Below are positions 22,909 through 30,760 of a stretch of DNA of 51,619 nt, piece after piece; position 1 is the stretch's first letter; each line of letters begins with the position of its first letter. The stretch is taken from the NCBI GenBank assembly GCA_041158765.1, contig JBEBAU010000015.1, positions 1 through 51,619 of the forward strand, read 5' to 3'. The DNA is from JAQBRD01 sp041158765. Lineage in GTDB: Bacteria; Patescibacteriota; Minisyncoccia; Phycocordibacterales; PALSA-1337. The translations under genes were made by a program, and so were the position numbers. The notes below the pieces were generated by a model. That model was not told the origin of the DNA. It searched no databases and saw nothing but the letters and a program-made list of their open reading frames with translations.

Positions 22909-23753
22909 AAGCACTTTTTACTAAAAACAAAAAAAGACAGGGTGGAAGATCACAAATTATTGCGACAATTGGTCCGGCATCAAGCAGTATTGAAACTCTC
23001 GAAAAAATGATTGATGCCGGCATGGATATTGCTCGTCTCAACTTCTCTTGGGGTACTCACGATGAGCACCGAGCACTTATATCAAATATCCGCGCCGCCG
23101 CAACGAAGAAGGGTGTGCATATACCAATAATCCAAGACCTCTCGGGTCCACGAGTGCAGCATTCACAGGGACATGCTTTCAATGAACACTTTTCTGAAAG
23201 CAAACACGCTCATGGCGTTCTAACTGAAAAAGATTTGCGCGACCTTGATTTTGGAGCAAGCCAAAACATTGAGTACGTTGCCCTTTCATATGTCGGCTCA
23301 GCAAACGATGTTGCACATCTTCGTGCTCAAATGAAAATACGTGATTACAATGCTCGCATTATCGCGAAGATAGAGCGTGCCGACGCACTCAAACACATAA
23401 AAAGTATTATTTCTGCATCAGATGCTGTCATGGTTGCCCGTGGGGATCTCGGCAATGAGGTTCCTCTCGAACAAATTCCATATATTCAACTCGATATTAT
23501 ACGCACAGCCAATAGGAAGCGCCGTCCAGCAATCACCGCGACACAGATGATGCTTAGCATGAAAGAAAATCCTCTCCCAACAAGAGCTGAGGTGACTGAT
23601 GTTGCATATGCAATTCTTGATGGCTCTGATGCAGTTATGCTTTCTGAAGAATCAGCTCAAGGCAAATACCCTTCCGAGACAATTGCTATGATGGATAGAA
23701 TTATTGTTGAAGCAGAGCGACACGAATACAAACCGAAGCTCAACTTACTGTAA
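22902..23753 (+). CDS. pyk: Minimal pyruvate kinase lacking B and C domains
   Basis: 283 residues, against about 470 for typical enzymes. The A-domain barrel is present: SQIIATIGPASSS, DIARLNFSWGTHDEH, IQDLSGPRV, IIAKIERADAL (catalytic Lys), VMVARGDLGNEVP (metal-binding acidic residues), ATQMMLSM and PTRAEVTDVAYAILDGSDAVMLSEESAQGKYP. The lid domain B, normally about 100 residues inserted after the GPxxR strand, is replaced by some 20 residues, and the C-terminal regulatory domain is missing: the protein ends shortly after MMDRIIVEAE. All A-domain active-site motifs are conserved, so this looks functional and unregulated, not decayed. Coupled to glycerate kinase by a 7-base overlap. Confidence 0.88.
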   Translation: MLKALFTKNKKRQGGRSQIIATIGPASSSIETLEKMIDAGMDIARLNFSWGTHDEHRALISNIRAAATKKGVHIPIIQDLSGPRVQHSQGHAFNEHFSESKHAHGVLTEKDLRDLDFGASQNIEYVALSYVGSANDVAHLRAQMKIRDYNARIIAKIERADALKHIKSIISASDAVMVARGDLGNEVPLEQIPYIQLDIIRTANRKRRPAITATQMMLSMKENPLPTRAEVTDVAYAILDGSDAVMLSEESAQGKYPSETIAMMDRIIVEAERHEYKPKLNLL

Positions 23754-23834
23754 TTTTTCTCACTTTGTTGTAGTTATTTTCTGTGCTTTTTTGACCTTGC
23801 AGAGCTCCAATAATGTGGCTATTATGTACTTACT

Positions 23835-24365
23835 ATGTCAGGACATAATAAATTTTCAAAAATAAAACACCAGAAGGCCAAGACAGATGCTCAAAAGAGT
23901 AAGATTTTCACCAAAATGGTGAAACTAATTTCAACTGAAGCCAAAAAAGCCAATGGAAACCTTAGTTCCCCTGGCCTTGCAAATGCTATCGAAAAAGCAA
24001 AGAAGGCTAATACCCCTAATGACACTATTGAGCGCGCAATAAAAAAGGCTACGGCAGACAATAGCGCTGCAATGGAAACAATCGTATACGAAGCATATGG
24101 TCCAGGTGGTGTTGCTATTATCATTGAATCCCTCACCGATAATCGCAACAAAGCTGCACAAGAGATCAAACACATCCTTTCACTTCACGGCTCAGAGCTT
24201 GCGGCTCCGGGTAGTGCTTCATGGGCTTTCACCAAGACACATGAAGGTTGGGTTGCATCAACCACAACACCCCTTGAGGACGCCGATATTACTGCGTTAG
24301 AGGCTTTTGTAGAGGCACTCGAAGAGAATGATGAGGTACAGGCAGTATTTACGAATGCAGAATAA
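23835..24365 (+). CDS. yebC: YebC/TACO1-family protein, internally shortened
   Basis: 176 residues compared with about 240 usually. The N-terminal domain is standard (MSGHNKFSKIKHQKAKTDAQKSK...FTKMVKLI), as is the second domain (ETIVYEAYGPGGVAIIIESLTDNRNKA, then GSASWAF). After that about 60 residues of the usual third lobe are missing, but the last family segment, LEENDEVQAVFTNAE, is present. The family helps ribosomes translate proline-rich stretches or acts on transcription. The position just before ruvC is the classical order. A TATTAT at 23820-23825 lies nine bases upstream of the start. The ruvC ATG follows the stop after three bases. Confidence 0.93.
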   Translation: MSGHNKFSKIKHQKAKTDAQKSKIFTKMVKLISTEAKKANGNLSSPGLANAIEKAKKANTPNDTIERAIKKATADNSAAMETIVYEAYGPGGVAIIIESLTDNRNKAAQEIKHILSLHGSELAAPGSASWAFTKTHEGWVASTTTPLEDADITALEAFVEALEENDEVQAVFTNAE

Positions 24366-24368
24366 TAT

Positions 24369-24869
24369 ATGCGAGTACTCGGCATAGATCCAGGATATGA
24401 TCGTCTCGGCATTGCTGTAGTAGAAAAAACCGCTGGGCAAAACAAAGAGACCCTCGTATATTCATCTTGTTTTACCACATCTCCCAAAGATTCTTTTTAT
24501 ACGCGACTCGTGGCTGTTGGTGCAGAAATTTCTCGTATTATTGATGAGTATAAGCCGGAATCCCTTTCAATTGAATCGTTGTATGTAACAAACAATCAAA
24601 AGACGGCTATGCGTGTTGCTGAAGCGCGTGGTGTTATTGTGTATGAAGCTGTCCGTAGAGGTCTTCCTGTATATGAATACACACCTGGTCAAATAAAAAT
24701 CGCAGTTACCGGACATGGAGCAAGTGACAAAGAGCAGGTTATGAAAATGATTCCCCTATTGCTCAAAATACCAAATAAAAAAGCTGAGACATTAGATGAT
24801 GAATATGACGCTATCGCTGTTGCACTCACCTGTTTGGCTTCTGCCGGTCACATTCGTTCACAAAAATAG
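24369..24869 (+). CDS. ruvC: Crossover junction endonuclease RuvC
   Basis: 166 residues, normal length. The RNase H-like catalytic residues are visible: Asp in LGIDPGYDRLG, Glu in LSIESLYV, and the C-terminal acidic cluster LDDEYDAIAVAL; AMRVAEARGVIV and TPGQIKIAVTGHGASDKEQV complete the family signature. The homodimer cuts Holliday junctions bound by RuvAB. It is coupled to yebC (three bases between stop and start), as in many bacteria. The start at 24369 is the only sensible one. Confidence 0.96.
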   Translation: MRVLGIDPGYDRLGIAVVEKTAGQNKETLVYSSCFTTSPKDSFYTRLVAVGAEISRIIDEYKPESLSIESLYVTNNQKTAMRVAEARGVIVYEAVRRGLPVYEYTPGQIKIAVTGHGASDKEQVMKMIPLLLKIPNKKAETLDDEYDAIAVALTCLASAGHIRSQK

Positions 24870-24944
24870 TTTTCCACAGGTGTCGCTATTTGCAAAAATA
24901 TTTTGGTTTTGTTACAACTATGAAATCAAAAATAAATTACGAAT

Positions 24945-25187
24945 ATGCCTCGAGCAAAAACCACAAAAAAATCCGCAACGAAATCTGTAGTCGAACCTAG
25001 AGATGAAGAGATGGATGAAACAAAAACAAAGAACGGTCCGATTGATATTCCAGAAGAGGATGATAAGGGTGTAGACCCAGAAACAATATCTATTGATGAA
25101 GCACTCGCCGAAGAGGAAGAGGGTGAGGATGATGCAATGCTCGACAAAGAAGAGATAGACCCGTTCGGAGATAAGTGGGAAGAATAG
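24945..25187 (+). CDS. Small acidic protein, unknown function
   Basis: 80 residues. A basic N-terminus (MPRAKTTKKSATK) is followed by a long, very acidic, probably disordered tail (EALAEEEEGEDDAML, DPFGDKWEE). No recognised domain. Such basic-head/acidic-tail proteins are frequent in small genomes and may bind nucleic acids or ribosomes, but that is speculation. A weak TAAATT box ends six bases before the ATG. Followed by a strong bidirectional terminator shared with tyrS. Confidence 0.6.
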   Translation: MPRAKTTKKSATKSVVEPRDEEMDETKTKNGPIDIPEEDDKGVDPETISIDEALAEEEEGEDDAMLDKEEIDPFGDKWEE

Positions 25188-25194
25188 AAAAAGA

Positions 25195-25258
25195 AAAGAC
25201 CTTATCTATTTTTGAGGGGCTTCCCCAGACGGCCCCGAACAAAATAGGTAAGGTCTTT
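25195..25258. terminator. Bidirectional terminator between 24945-25187 and tyrS
   Basis: An 18-pair outer stem (AAAGACCTTATCTATTTT with AAAATAGGTAAGGTCTTT, one G-T wobble) encloses a 28-base apex with an inner GGGG-ctt-CCCC hairpin. T runs are present on both strands. Confidence 0.8.
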
Positions 25259-25262
25259 TATA

Positions 25263-26501
25263 TTACTTAAGAGAAACCTTCAAAAAGCGCTTCTTACCGA
25301 TACGAAATGCAGCTGGGTGCTCTATCGTGTACTCTGCATTCGTAATTGGTGTATCTGAACCAAACTCACTAACTCCGTTTCCTAATACGAGACGTCGGAA
25401 CTCATTTTTTGAAGCGACGATTTTTTCAGCGACAAGCACATCGACTAATTTTGAGCCCTTCTGCACTGCCACAGTTACTGTATCACTCGGTATCTCCCCT
25501 TTTTTGAAGGTATTATCAAAAGCCTTTGCTGCCGTTTCGGCTGCGAGAGCTCCGTGATACATCGTGACCAATTCCTTTGCGAGACGAACCTTGATATCGC
25601 GAGGGTTGGCGCCGGCTGTAAGTGATTCTTGAATCTTTTTAATTTCATCCATCTTCACATACGTACAATCGATAAACACTGAGATGATTGTTTCATCAGG
25701 AAGAGCCATAGTCTTACCGAACATATTTGTTGGAGAGTCGTTGAGTGCAATATATCCTCCCTCACTCTTACTCATGAGTTTTTTGCCAGTCTTAGGATTC
25801 ACAAGGAGTGTTGTAGTAATAACAAACTTCTCTTTGTTATTGTATGACCTCTGGAGGATTCTTCCTGCGAGCATATTGAAAGTCTGATCGTTTCCGCCCA
25901 CCTCTCCGTCAACACCAAGCGCCACACTGTCGTATCCCTGCATGAGAGGATACATGAATTCGTGGAGATGAATTGGTTTTTGTTCACTCATACGCTTCTC
26001 GAACATGTCTCGTTCTAGCATTTGTTGAACAGTGAAATTCGAAGCGAGCGAAACAACATCTTTGAATGAAAGCTTCGCGAGCCATGTGCTGTTTTTTACA
26101 AAGGTTGGAGGATTCTTTTTGTCTTTAATCTGTATTACCTTTGCCACCTGATCTTTCCAACCACGGATATTGTCGGCTACCTGTGCTTCAGTGAGAGGTG
26201 TGCGTGTTGCATTCTTATCTGTAGGGTCTCCAATCATTGCAGTGAAATCCCCAAACAAAACCACGATTTCATGACCGAGTTTGCGTAGTCTTTCAAGTAA
26301 AATAAGATTAGTTGCATGTCCTATATGCAAATCAGACCCTGTTGCATCAGCTCCGAGGTAAATCTTGAGACGCTTGCCGCTAAGCAGAAGCTTGGTAACC
26401 GCCTCTTTTGATGGATATACTGCGCTAACACTTCTAGTGAGAATTTCTTCTATAAGCTCTTGATTTGTGTCTACTGGTAGATTTTTCTTGAATGAAAACA
26501 T
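25263..26501 (-). CDS. tyrS: Tyrosyl-tRNA synthetase
   Basis: 412 residues from the ATG at 26501. Class I motifs are clear: HIGHATN (HIGH) in the Rossmann fold after YLGADATGSDL, and KLMSKSEGG (KMSKS). The tyrosine-pocket segment MYPLMQGYDSVALGVDGEVGGNDQ and the C-terminal S4-like RNA-binding domain (KLVDVLVAEKIVASKNEFRRLVLGNGV) are present. The LG-DATG and the HIGHATN form fit the TyrRS-Z/bacterial TyrS type. Two codons upstream (ATG at 26507) are in frame, but the extended -10 box ends exactly six bases before 26501, favouring that start. Divergent from the PBP gene. Confidence 0.95.
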   Translation of the reverse strand: MFSFKKNLPVDTNQELIEEILTRSVSAVYPSKEAVTKLLLSGKRLKIYLGADATGSDLHIGHATNLILLERLRKLGHEIVVLFGDFTAMIGDPTDKNATRTPLTEAQVADNIRGWKDQVAKVIQIKDKKNPPTFVKNSTWLAKLSFKDVVSLASNFTVQQMLERDMFEKRMSEQKPIHLHEFMYPLMQGYDSVALGVDGEVGGNDQTFNMLAGRILQRSYNNKEKFVITTTLLVNPKTGKKLMSKSEGGYIALNDSPTNMFGKTMALPDETIISVFIDCTYVKMDEIKKIQESLTAGANPRDIKVRLAKELVTMYHGALAAETAAKAFDNTFKKGEIPSDTVTVAVQKGSKLVDVLVAEKIVASKNEFRRLVLGNGVSEFGSDTPITNAEYTIEHPAAFRIGKKRFLKVSLK

Positions 26502-26507
26502 GAGCAT

Positions 26508-26516
26508 AATCTACCA
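26508..26516 (-). promoter_or_regulatory. Extended -10 promoter of tyrS, predicted leaderless
   Basis: TG-g-TAGATT on the minus strand, then six bases and the ATG at 26501. Confidence 0.55.
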
Positions 26517-26520
26517 TATA

Positions 26521-26529
26521 TGTTACAAT
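26521..26529 (+). promoter_or_regulatory. Extended -10 promoter of the PBP gene, near-leaderless
   Basis: TG-t-TACAAT, then eight bases and the ATG at 26538. It is back to back with the tyrS promoter inside a 36-base intergenic space. Confidence 0.5.
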
Positions 26530-26537
26530 TTGGCATT

Positions 26538-29102
26538 ATGACTTCTCATCGAAAACACGTCGTTCATCACAAAAAAAAGCATCGATCTTTCAAACATAAG
26601 GTTATTCATGCATCGGTAACAAGTGTTCTTTCTATTTGTCTTATTGCTGGTGGTTTTGGTTTGCTTTGGATTTCTACACTCCAAACACCTGATTTGAGTG
26701 TATTTGAAACAAGAAAAGTCGCTCAATCAACAAAAATCTACGACAGAACGGGTCAAATACTCCTCTATGATATACATGAGGATCAAAAAAGAACCGTAGT
26801 TCCCTTTGACCACATTTCTTCTTTCATAAAGAGTGCGACGATTGCCATAGAGGATGTGCGTTTTTATCAGCATTTTGGTATTGAGCCACTCTCTATTTTG
26901 CGAGCTGTTATTGCTGACATTACTCCTGGTGGTCTCAAACAAGGTGGATCAACTCTCACTCAACAAGTTATAAAGAACGCTGTTCTTACAAAAGACCGAA
27001 CAATTACAAGGAAGTTGAAGGAGTGGGTTCTTGCAATGAAGCTCGAGCGTGTCCTTACAAAAGACCAAATTCTTTCAACATATCTCAATGAAACACCGTA
27101 CGGAGGAAATATCTATGGTGTAGAAGAGGCAAGCAAAACATTCTTTGGTAAATCATCTTCTGATCTTACACTCGCTGAATCAGCCTATATTGCAGCAATA
27201 CCACAGGCACCAACATTCTATTCTCCATATGGCAAAAACGTTTCGGCACTTGATGCACGCCAAAGACTCGTATTGAGGAAGATGCTTGAAAACAACATCA
27301 TTACAAAAGATCAATACGATAGTGCCCTCAAAGAAAAGGTTGTTTTTCTTGAAAAGAACACTTCGAATATCCGCGCTCCCCACTTCTCTCTCATGGTTCG
27401 AGACTACCTCATAAGCAAATATGGTGAGGATACGGTTTTCAACGGTGGACTTAAGGTTATTACCACACTCAATTACGATATGCAGCAAAAAGCTGAAAAG
27501 GTTATTTCGAATTTTGCTCCACAACTCGAAACATCTTTTGGGGCAAGCAATACCGCAATGGTTGCTCTCGATCCGAAGACTGGCGACCTTCTTGTGATGG
27601 TTGGCTCTCGTAATTACTATGACCGTGAAATACAGGGTAATTTCAACATTGCTACAGCGCTTCGCCAACCAGGTTCTGCTTTCAAACCATTCGTATATGC
27701 GACGGATTTTATGAAAGGATATACACCGGACACTATACTCTTTGATGTTCCGATGGAATTTTCAACTGAATGTACTGTTGATAGTAAACCCAAGAACCCT
27801 ACAGCAAGCACCTCAATCTGCTACAACCCAGAAAACTACGACGGCTTGTATGAAGGGCCTATAACTATTCGCCAAGCACTCGCACAATCAAGAAACCTCC
27901 CTGCAATCCAAGGTCTCTATCTCGCTGGCATCAATAGCTCGATTCAAACTGCAGAAAATATGGGTATTAACAGTCTTACTGATCCAAATCGCTACGGTTT
28001 AACTCTTGTTCTTGGAGGAGGTGAAGTTTCACTTCTCGAACTTACGAGTGCGTATGGTGTTTTTGCAAACGATGGAATACGAAATCCTCATCGAGATATT
28101 TTGAAAGTTCAAGATGCGAATGGAAATATTCTTGAAGAAGCTCAAGCCTCCCCTATTCAAGCAATTCCTGCTCAGACTGCACGCCAAATCTCTGACATAC
28201 TTTCTGATCAAAAGGTCATGCTCGAAAGCTTGAGCCAAATTTCAAAACCTTGGGGACGACAAGTGGCAATAAAAACTGGTACCACAAATGATTATCGTGA
28301 TGTGTGGATCGAAGGATATACACCAAGTATCGTAGTTGGCGCTTGGGCAGGCAAAAACGACAATACACCTATGCAAAAAAAGGTGGCAGGTCTCGTTATT
28401 GCTCCGGTTTGGGGAGCGTTTATGGCTGAAATTATCGATTCACTTCCTGATGCGAATTCAGATCGTTTCAAAACACCAGAACCAACACCAATGGACACCA
28501 AACCAGTCTTGCACGGTGTGTGGAAAGGTGGCATCTCATACTTCAGAGATAGTATTTCAGGAAAACTTGCTACAGACTTCACTCCTCCAGAACTCAAACA
28601 GGAAACTCTCTTCAATGGTGTTCATTCTATTCTTCACTGGGTAGATAAGAATGATCCACTAGGCCCAATACCTACAAACCCTCAAAATGATTCACAATAC
28701 GAATATTGGGAACACGGTGTTCGTGCTTGGTTTGATGAGTGGCGCAAAAAGAATCCGGATTTCATTGAAGCAACAACGTTCACTATTCCAACTGAGACTG
28801 ACGATGTTCATATTCCTGCTAATTTTCCAAAAGTCTCTCTAGTCTCCCCTACTAACAATGCAGTTCTGTCACCATCATCTCGTATTGAAATAACCTTTAT
28901 TCAATCAGGAAAATTTCCAACAAAAAAAGTTGAATTGTATGTGAATGATCGCTATATCATTTCAAGTGAACAAGCTCCATTCACTATTGGCTTCACACCA
29001 TCTGATGTACCAAACATCCAAACAACCAATACAATACGTCTTGTAATATATGATTCTGTTTTGAATCGTGGTGAAGCAACTGCGACCTTCTCAGTACGTT
29101 AA
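26538..29102 (+). CDS. Bifunctional class A penicillin-binding protein
   Basis: 854 residues. A basic cytoplasmic tail (HRKHVVHHKKKHRSFKHK) and one membrane helix (residues about 27-47) precede a GT51 glycosyltransferase with EDVRFYQHFG (catalytic Glu) and GGSTLTQQVIKN, then a transpeptidase with RQPGSAFKPF (SxxK serine), SRNLPA (SxN) and AIKTGTT (KTG). After KTG come about 230 residues including a proline-rich linker (KTPEPTPMDTKP) and a C-terminal Ig-like fold (KVSLVSPTNNAVLSPSSRIEI...). It polymerises and crosslinks peptidoglycan. An upstream ATG at 26520 lies in front of the promoter box and is unlikely. The Ig-like tail could bind wall or partner proteins. Confidence 0.94.
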   Translation: MTSHRKHVVHHKKKHRSFKHKVIHASVTSVLSICLIAGGFGLLWISTLQTPDLSVFETRKVAQSTKIYDRTGQILLYDIHEDQKRTVVPFDHISSFIKSATIAIEDVRFYQHFGIEPLSILRAVIADITPGGLKQGGSTLTQQVIKNAVLTKDRTITRKLKEWVLAMKLERVLTKDQILSTYLNETPYGGNIYGVEEASKTFFGKSSSDLTLAESAYIAAIPQAPTFYSPYGKNVSALDARQRLVLRKMLENNIITKDQYDSALKEKVVFLEKNTSNIRAPHFSLMVRDYLISKYGEDTVFNGGLKVITTLNYDMQQKAEKVISNFAPQLETSFGASNTAMVALDPKTGDLLVMVGSRNYYDREIQGNFNIATALRQPGSAFKPFVYATDFMKGYTPDTILFDVPMEFSTECTVDSKPKNPTASTSICYNPENYDGLYEGPITIRQALAQSRNLPAIQGLYLAGINSSIQTAENMGINSLTDPNRYGLTLVLGGGEVSLLELTSAYGVFANDGIRNPHRDILKVQDANGNILEEAQASPIQAIPAQTARQISDILSDQKVMLESLSQISKPWGRQVAIKTGTTNDYRDVWIEGYTPSIVVGAWAGKNDNTPMQKKVAGLVIAPVWGAFMAEIIDSLPDANSDRFKTPEPTPMDTKPVLHGVWKGGISYFRDSISGKLATDFTPPELKQETLFNGVHSILHWVDKNDPLGPIPTNPQNDSQYEYWEHGVRAWFDEWRKKNPDFIEATTFTIPTETDDVHIPANFPKVSLVSPTNNAVLSPSSRIEITFIQSGKFPTKKVELYVNDRYIISSEQAPFTIGFTPSDVPNIQTTNTIRLVIYDSVLNRGEATATFSVR

Positions 29103-29113
29103 TAGATAGTGTA

Positions 29114-29371
29114 TTAGCAAATATCTTCGATAATTCGTGGCGCCATATTCTTCTTGATGAGGGCTAGAATTGCTGTCTTTTTCATAAAAATCTCGTTTTT
29201 TTCAATTGGTGAAATTGAAAGTGCTATTTTTTTGTGGATAAAAGAGATTTTTTGTGGAGGAATATCAATTCCAGAGCATATTTTGATAGCATCTATCACA
29301 ATAGAACGTTGACGCATATCTTCAAGCTCAACACTTTTGAATTTCTGAAGAAAATTAGAAATATTAAACAT
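29114..29371 (-). CDS. Small protein after dnaN, possibly DUF721/DciA-like
   Basis: 85 residues: a helical start (MFNISNFLQKFKSVELEDM), a middle IDAIKICSGIDIPPQKISFIHKKIALSISPIEKNEIFMKK that reads as a helix followed by a strand pair, and a final helix (KKTAILALIKKNMAPRIIEDI). The strand-then-helix order, length and position next to dnaN and dnaA recall DUF721/DciA, the ancestral loader of the replicative helicase, but the sequence signature is weak and this is a hypothesis. It starts 24 bases after the dnaN stop, so it is in the dnaN operon. Confidence 0.5.
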   Translation of the reverse strand: MFNISNFLQKFKSVELEDMRQRSIVIDAIKICSGIDIPPQKISFIHKKIALSISPIEKNEIFMKKTAILALIKKNMAPRIIEDIC

Positions 29372-29395
29372 AGTAGACGAGGTCTTTAATGGGCT

Positions 29396-30499
29396 TTAGC
29401 GGTTCATTGGCATTACGAGATAGGTAAATGACTTATCTGTTGCTGGATGAATGACCAAAGGGCGATTAAGGCCATTAAAGAGGAGTGTAACACTGTCCGA
29501 ATCAATTGATTGGAAACAATCTGTGATGTATTTGTAATTGAAGTTGATTGATATTGCCTCCCCTTCTACTGTCGCATCTATTTGATGATTATTCTCTCCG
29601 ATATCTGCATTTTTTGTTTTCAATTCAAATATATGTGCTTTTGGATCAATACTCATAGTTACTTGATTGAATTTATCAGAAAAAATATGTGACATTTTCA
29701 AACCATCAATAAGGTCTTGTTTCAAAACAACAACCTCAGTAGTGCTCTGTTTTGGAATTATCTGTTTGTAGTCAGGGAAAACACCGTCGATAACACGAGA
29801 TACGAGATATATACCCTTATAAGCGAATGAAATCTGATTTTTGTTGAGATTAACGGCAATTGAGTCTTTTATATTCTCAAAAATACGTATAATTTCAGGG
29901 ATATTTTTGAAAGGAATGAGAATCTGGCCAAAATCACCACTGTGCTTTATTTGAATACGTTTTTCTGCAAGACGGAATGAGTCTGTAGCAGCAAAAACCA
30001 CATAGGTATCATCACTATAGATATATACACTTGAAAGTTCTGGTTTTATTCCTGAAACAGATGAGCTATACCATACGGATTTCAATCCTTTTACAAAATC
30101 ACTTCCATTAACAGTGAAGGATACATCCTCTGATACTCTTGGAATGCTTGGAAAATCTTCGTTAGGCATTGTTTTGATCGTTCCTCGACTATGTGATGCT
30201 TCAACAACAATATTCGCGTCTTTGGTTGCTATCTTAATACTTTTGTCTGAACTAGGTATTCCTGAAACAAAAGCTGAGAGAGTATTCGCTGGTATAGCAA
30301 CAACTCCATCACCTTCAACTTTTGCGGGAATAGTTATTTCGATACCAAGATCGAGATTTGTTGCTTTCACAACCACCTCTGAGTCTTTTGCTTCAATAAG
30401 AAGACATGAAAGAACCGGAAGTGTTACATGCTTCCCCGCTATGCGACCTGCGATAGTCACCGCTTCAACCAATTTTTCTTGAATACATTCTATCTTCAT
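29396..30499 (-). CDS. dnaN: DNA polymerase III beta clamp
   Basis: 367 residues, standard length, three repeated clamp domains. Start MKIECIQEKLVEAVTIAGRIAGKH; LPVLSCLLIEAKDS in domain I; DSFRLAEKRI, the family hallmark, in domain II; the C-terminal PLVIHPATDKSFTYLVMPMNR, where the final MPMNR-type motif forms part of the protein-binding pocket. The clamp tethers polymerase to DNA. Located 261 bases downstream of dnaA across a cluster of DnaA boxes, so it probably has its own promoter. Confidence 0.97.
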   Translation of the reverse strand: MKIECIQEKLVEAVTIAGRIAGKHVTLPVLSCLLIEAKDSEVVVKATNLDLGIEITIPAKVEGDGVVAIPANTLSAFVSGIPSSDKSIKIATKDANIVVEASHSRGTIKTMPNEDFPSIPRVSEDVSFTVNGSDFVKGLKSVWYSSSVSGIKPELSSVYIYSDDTYVVFAATDSFRLAEKRIQIKHSGDFGQILIPFKNIPEIIRIFENIKDSIAVNLNKNQISFAYKGIYLVSRVIDGVFPDYKQIIPKQSTTEVVVLKQDLIDGLKMSHIFSDKFNQVTMSIDPKAHIFELKTKNADIGENNHQIDATVEGEAISINFNYKYITDCFQSIDSDSVTLLFNGLNRPLVIHPATDKSFTYLVMPMNR

Positions 30500-30540
30500 A
30501 GGGTTCTTTTTATCTATTAAATACTTATTAATACTATTAG

Positions 30541-30749
30541 TGCTGTGAATATGGGGATAAGCTATTTTGAGAGCTCTATAGAGCGGTACATCACAAACGG
30601 TATCTTGTGGATAATTTTTTACAACTTCTAATAACTTTTGCTGATATTGAAGTTGTTAAATCCTATCCACATTCTACGCAATCTTTTCCACAATTTCATC
30701 AACAATGTATCAACAAGTTATACACAAAGTTACACACAGGTTATCAACA
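30541..30749. other. oriC: Putative replication origin: DnaA-box cluster between dnaA and dnaN
   Basis: Matches to TTATCCACA: a perfect copy on the minus strand (TGTGGATAA at 30606-30614) and single-mismatch copies TGGGGATAA (30552-30560, minus), CTATCCACA (30663-30671), TTTTCCACA (30684-30692), TTATACACA (30718-30726), TTATCAACA (30741-30749), plus a two-mismatch TTACACACA (30730-30738). A very AT-rich stretch at 30505-30540 beside the dnaN start could be the unwinding element. The dnaA-dnaN spacer is the classical bacterial location. Strand-skew over the genome would be needed to confirm. Confidence 0.7.
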
Positions 30750-30760
30750 AAAACAAAGAA

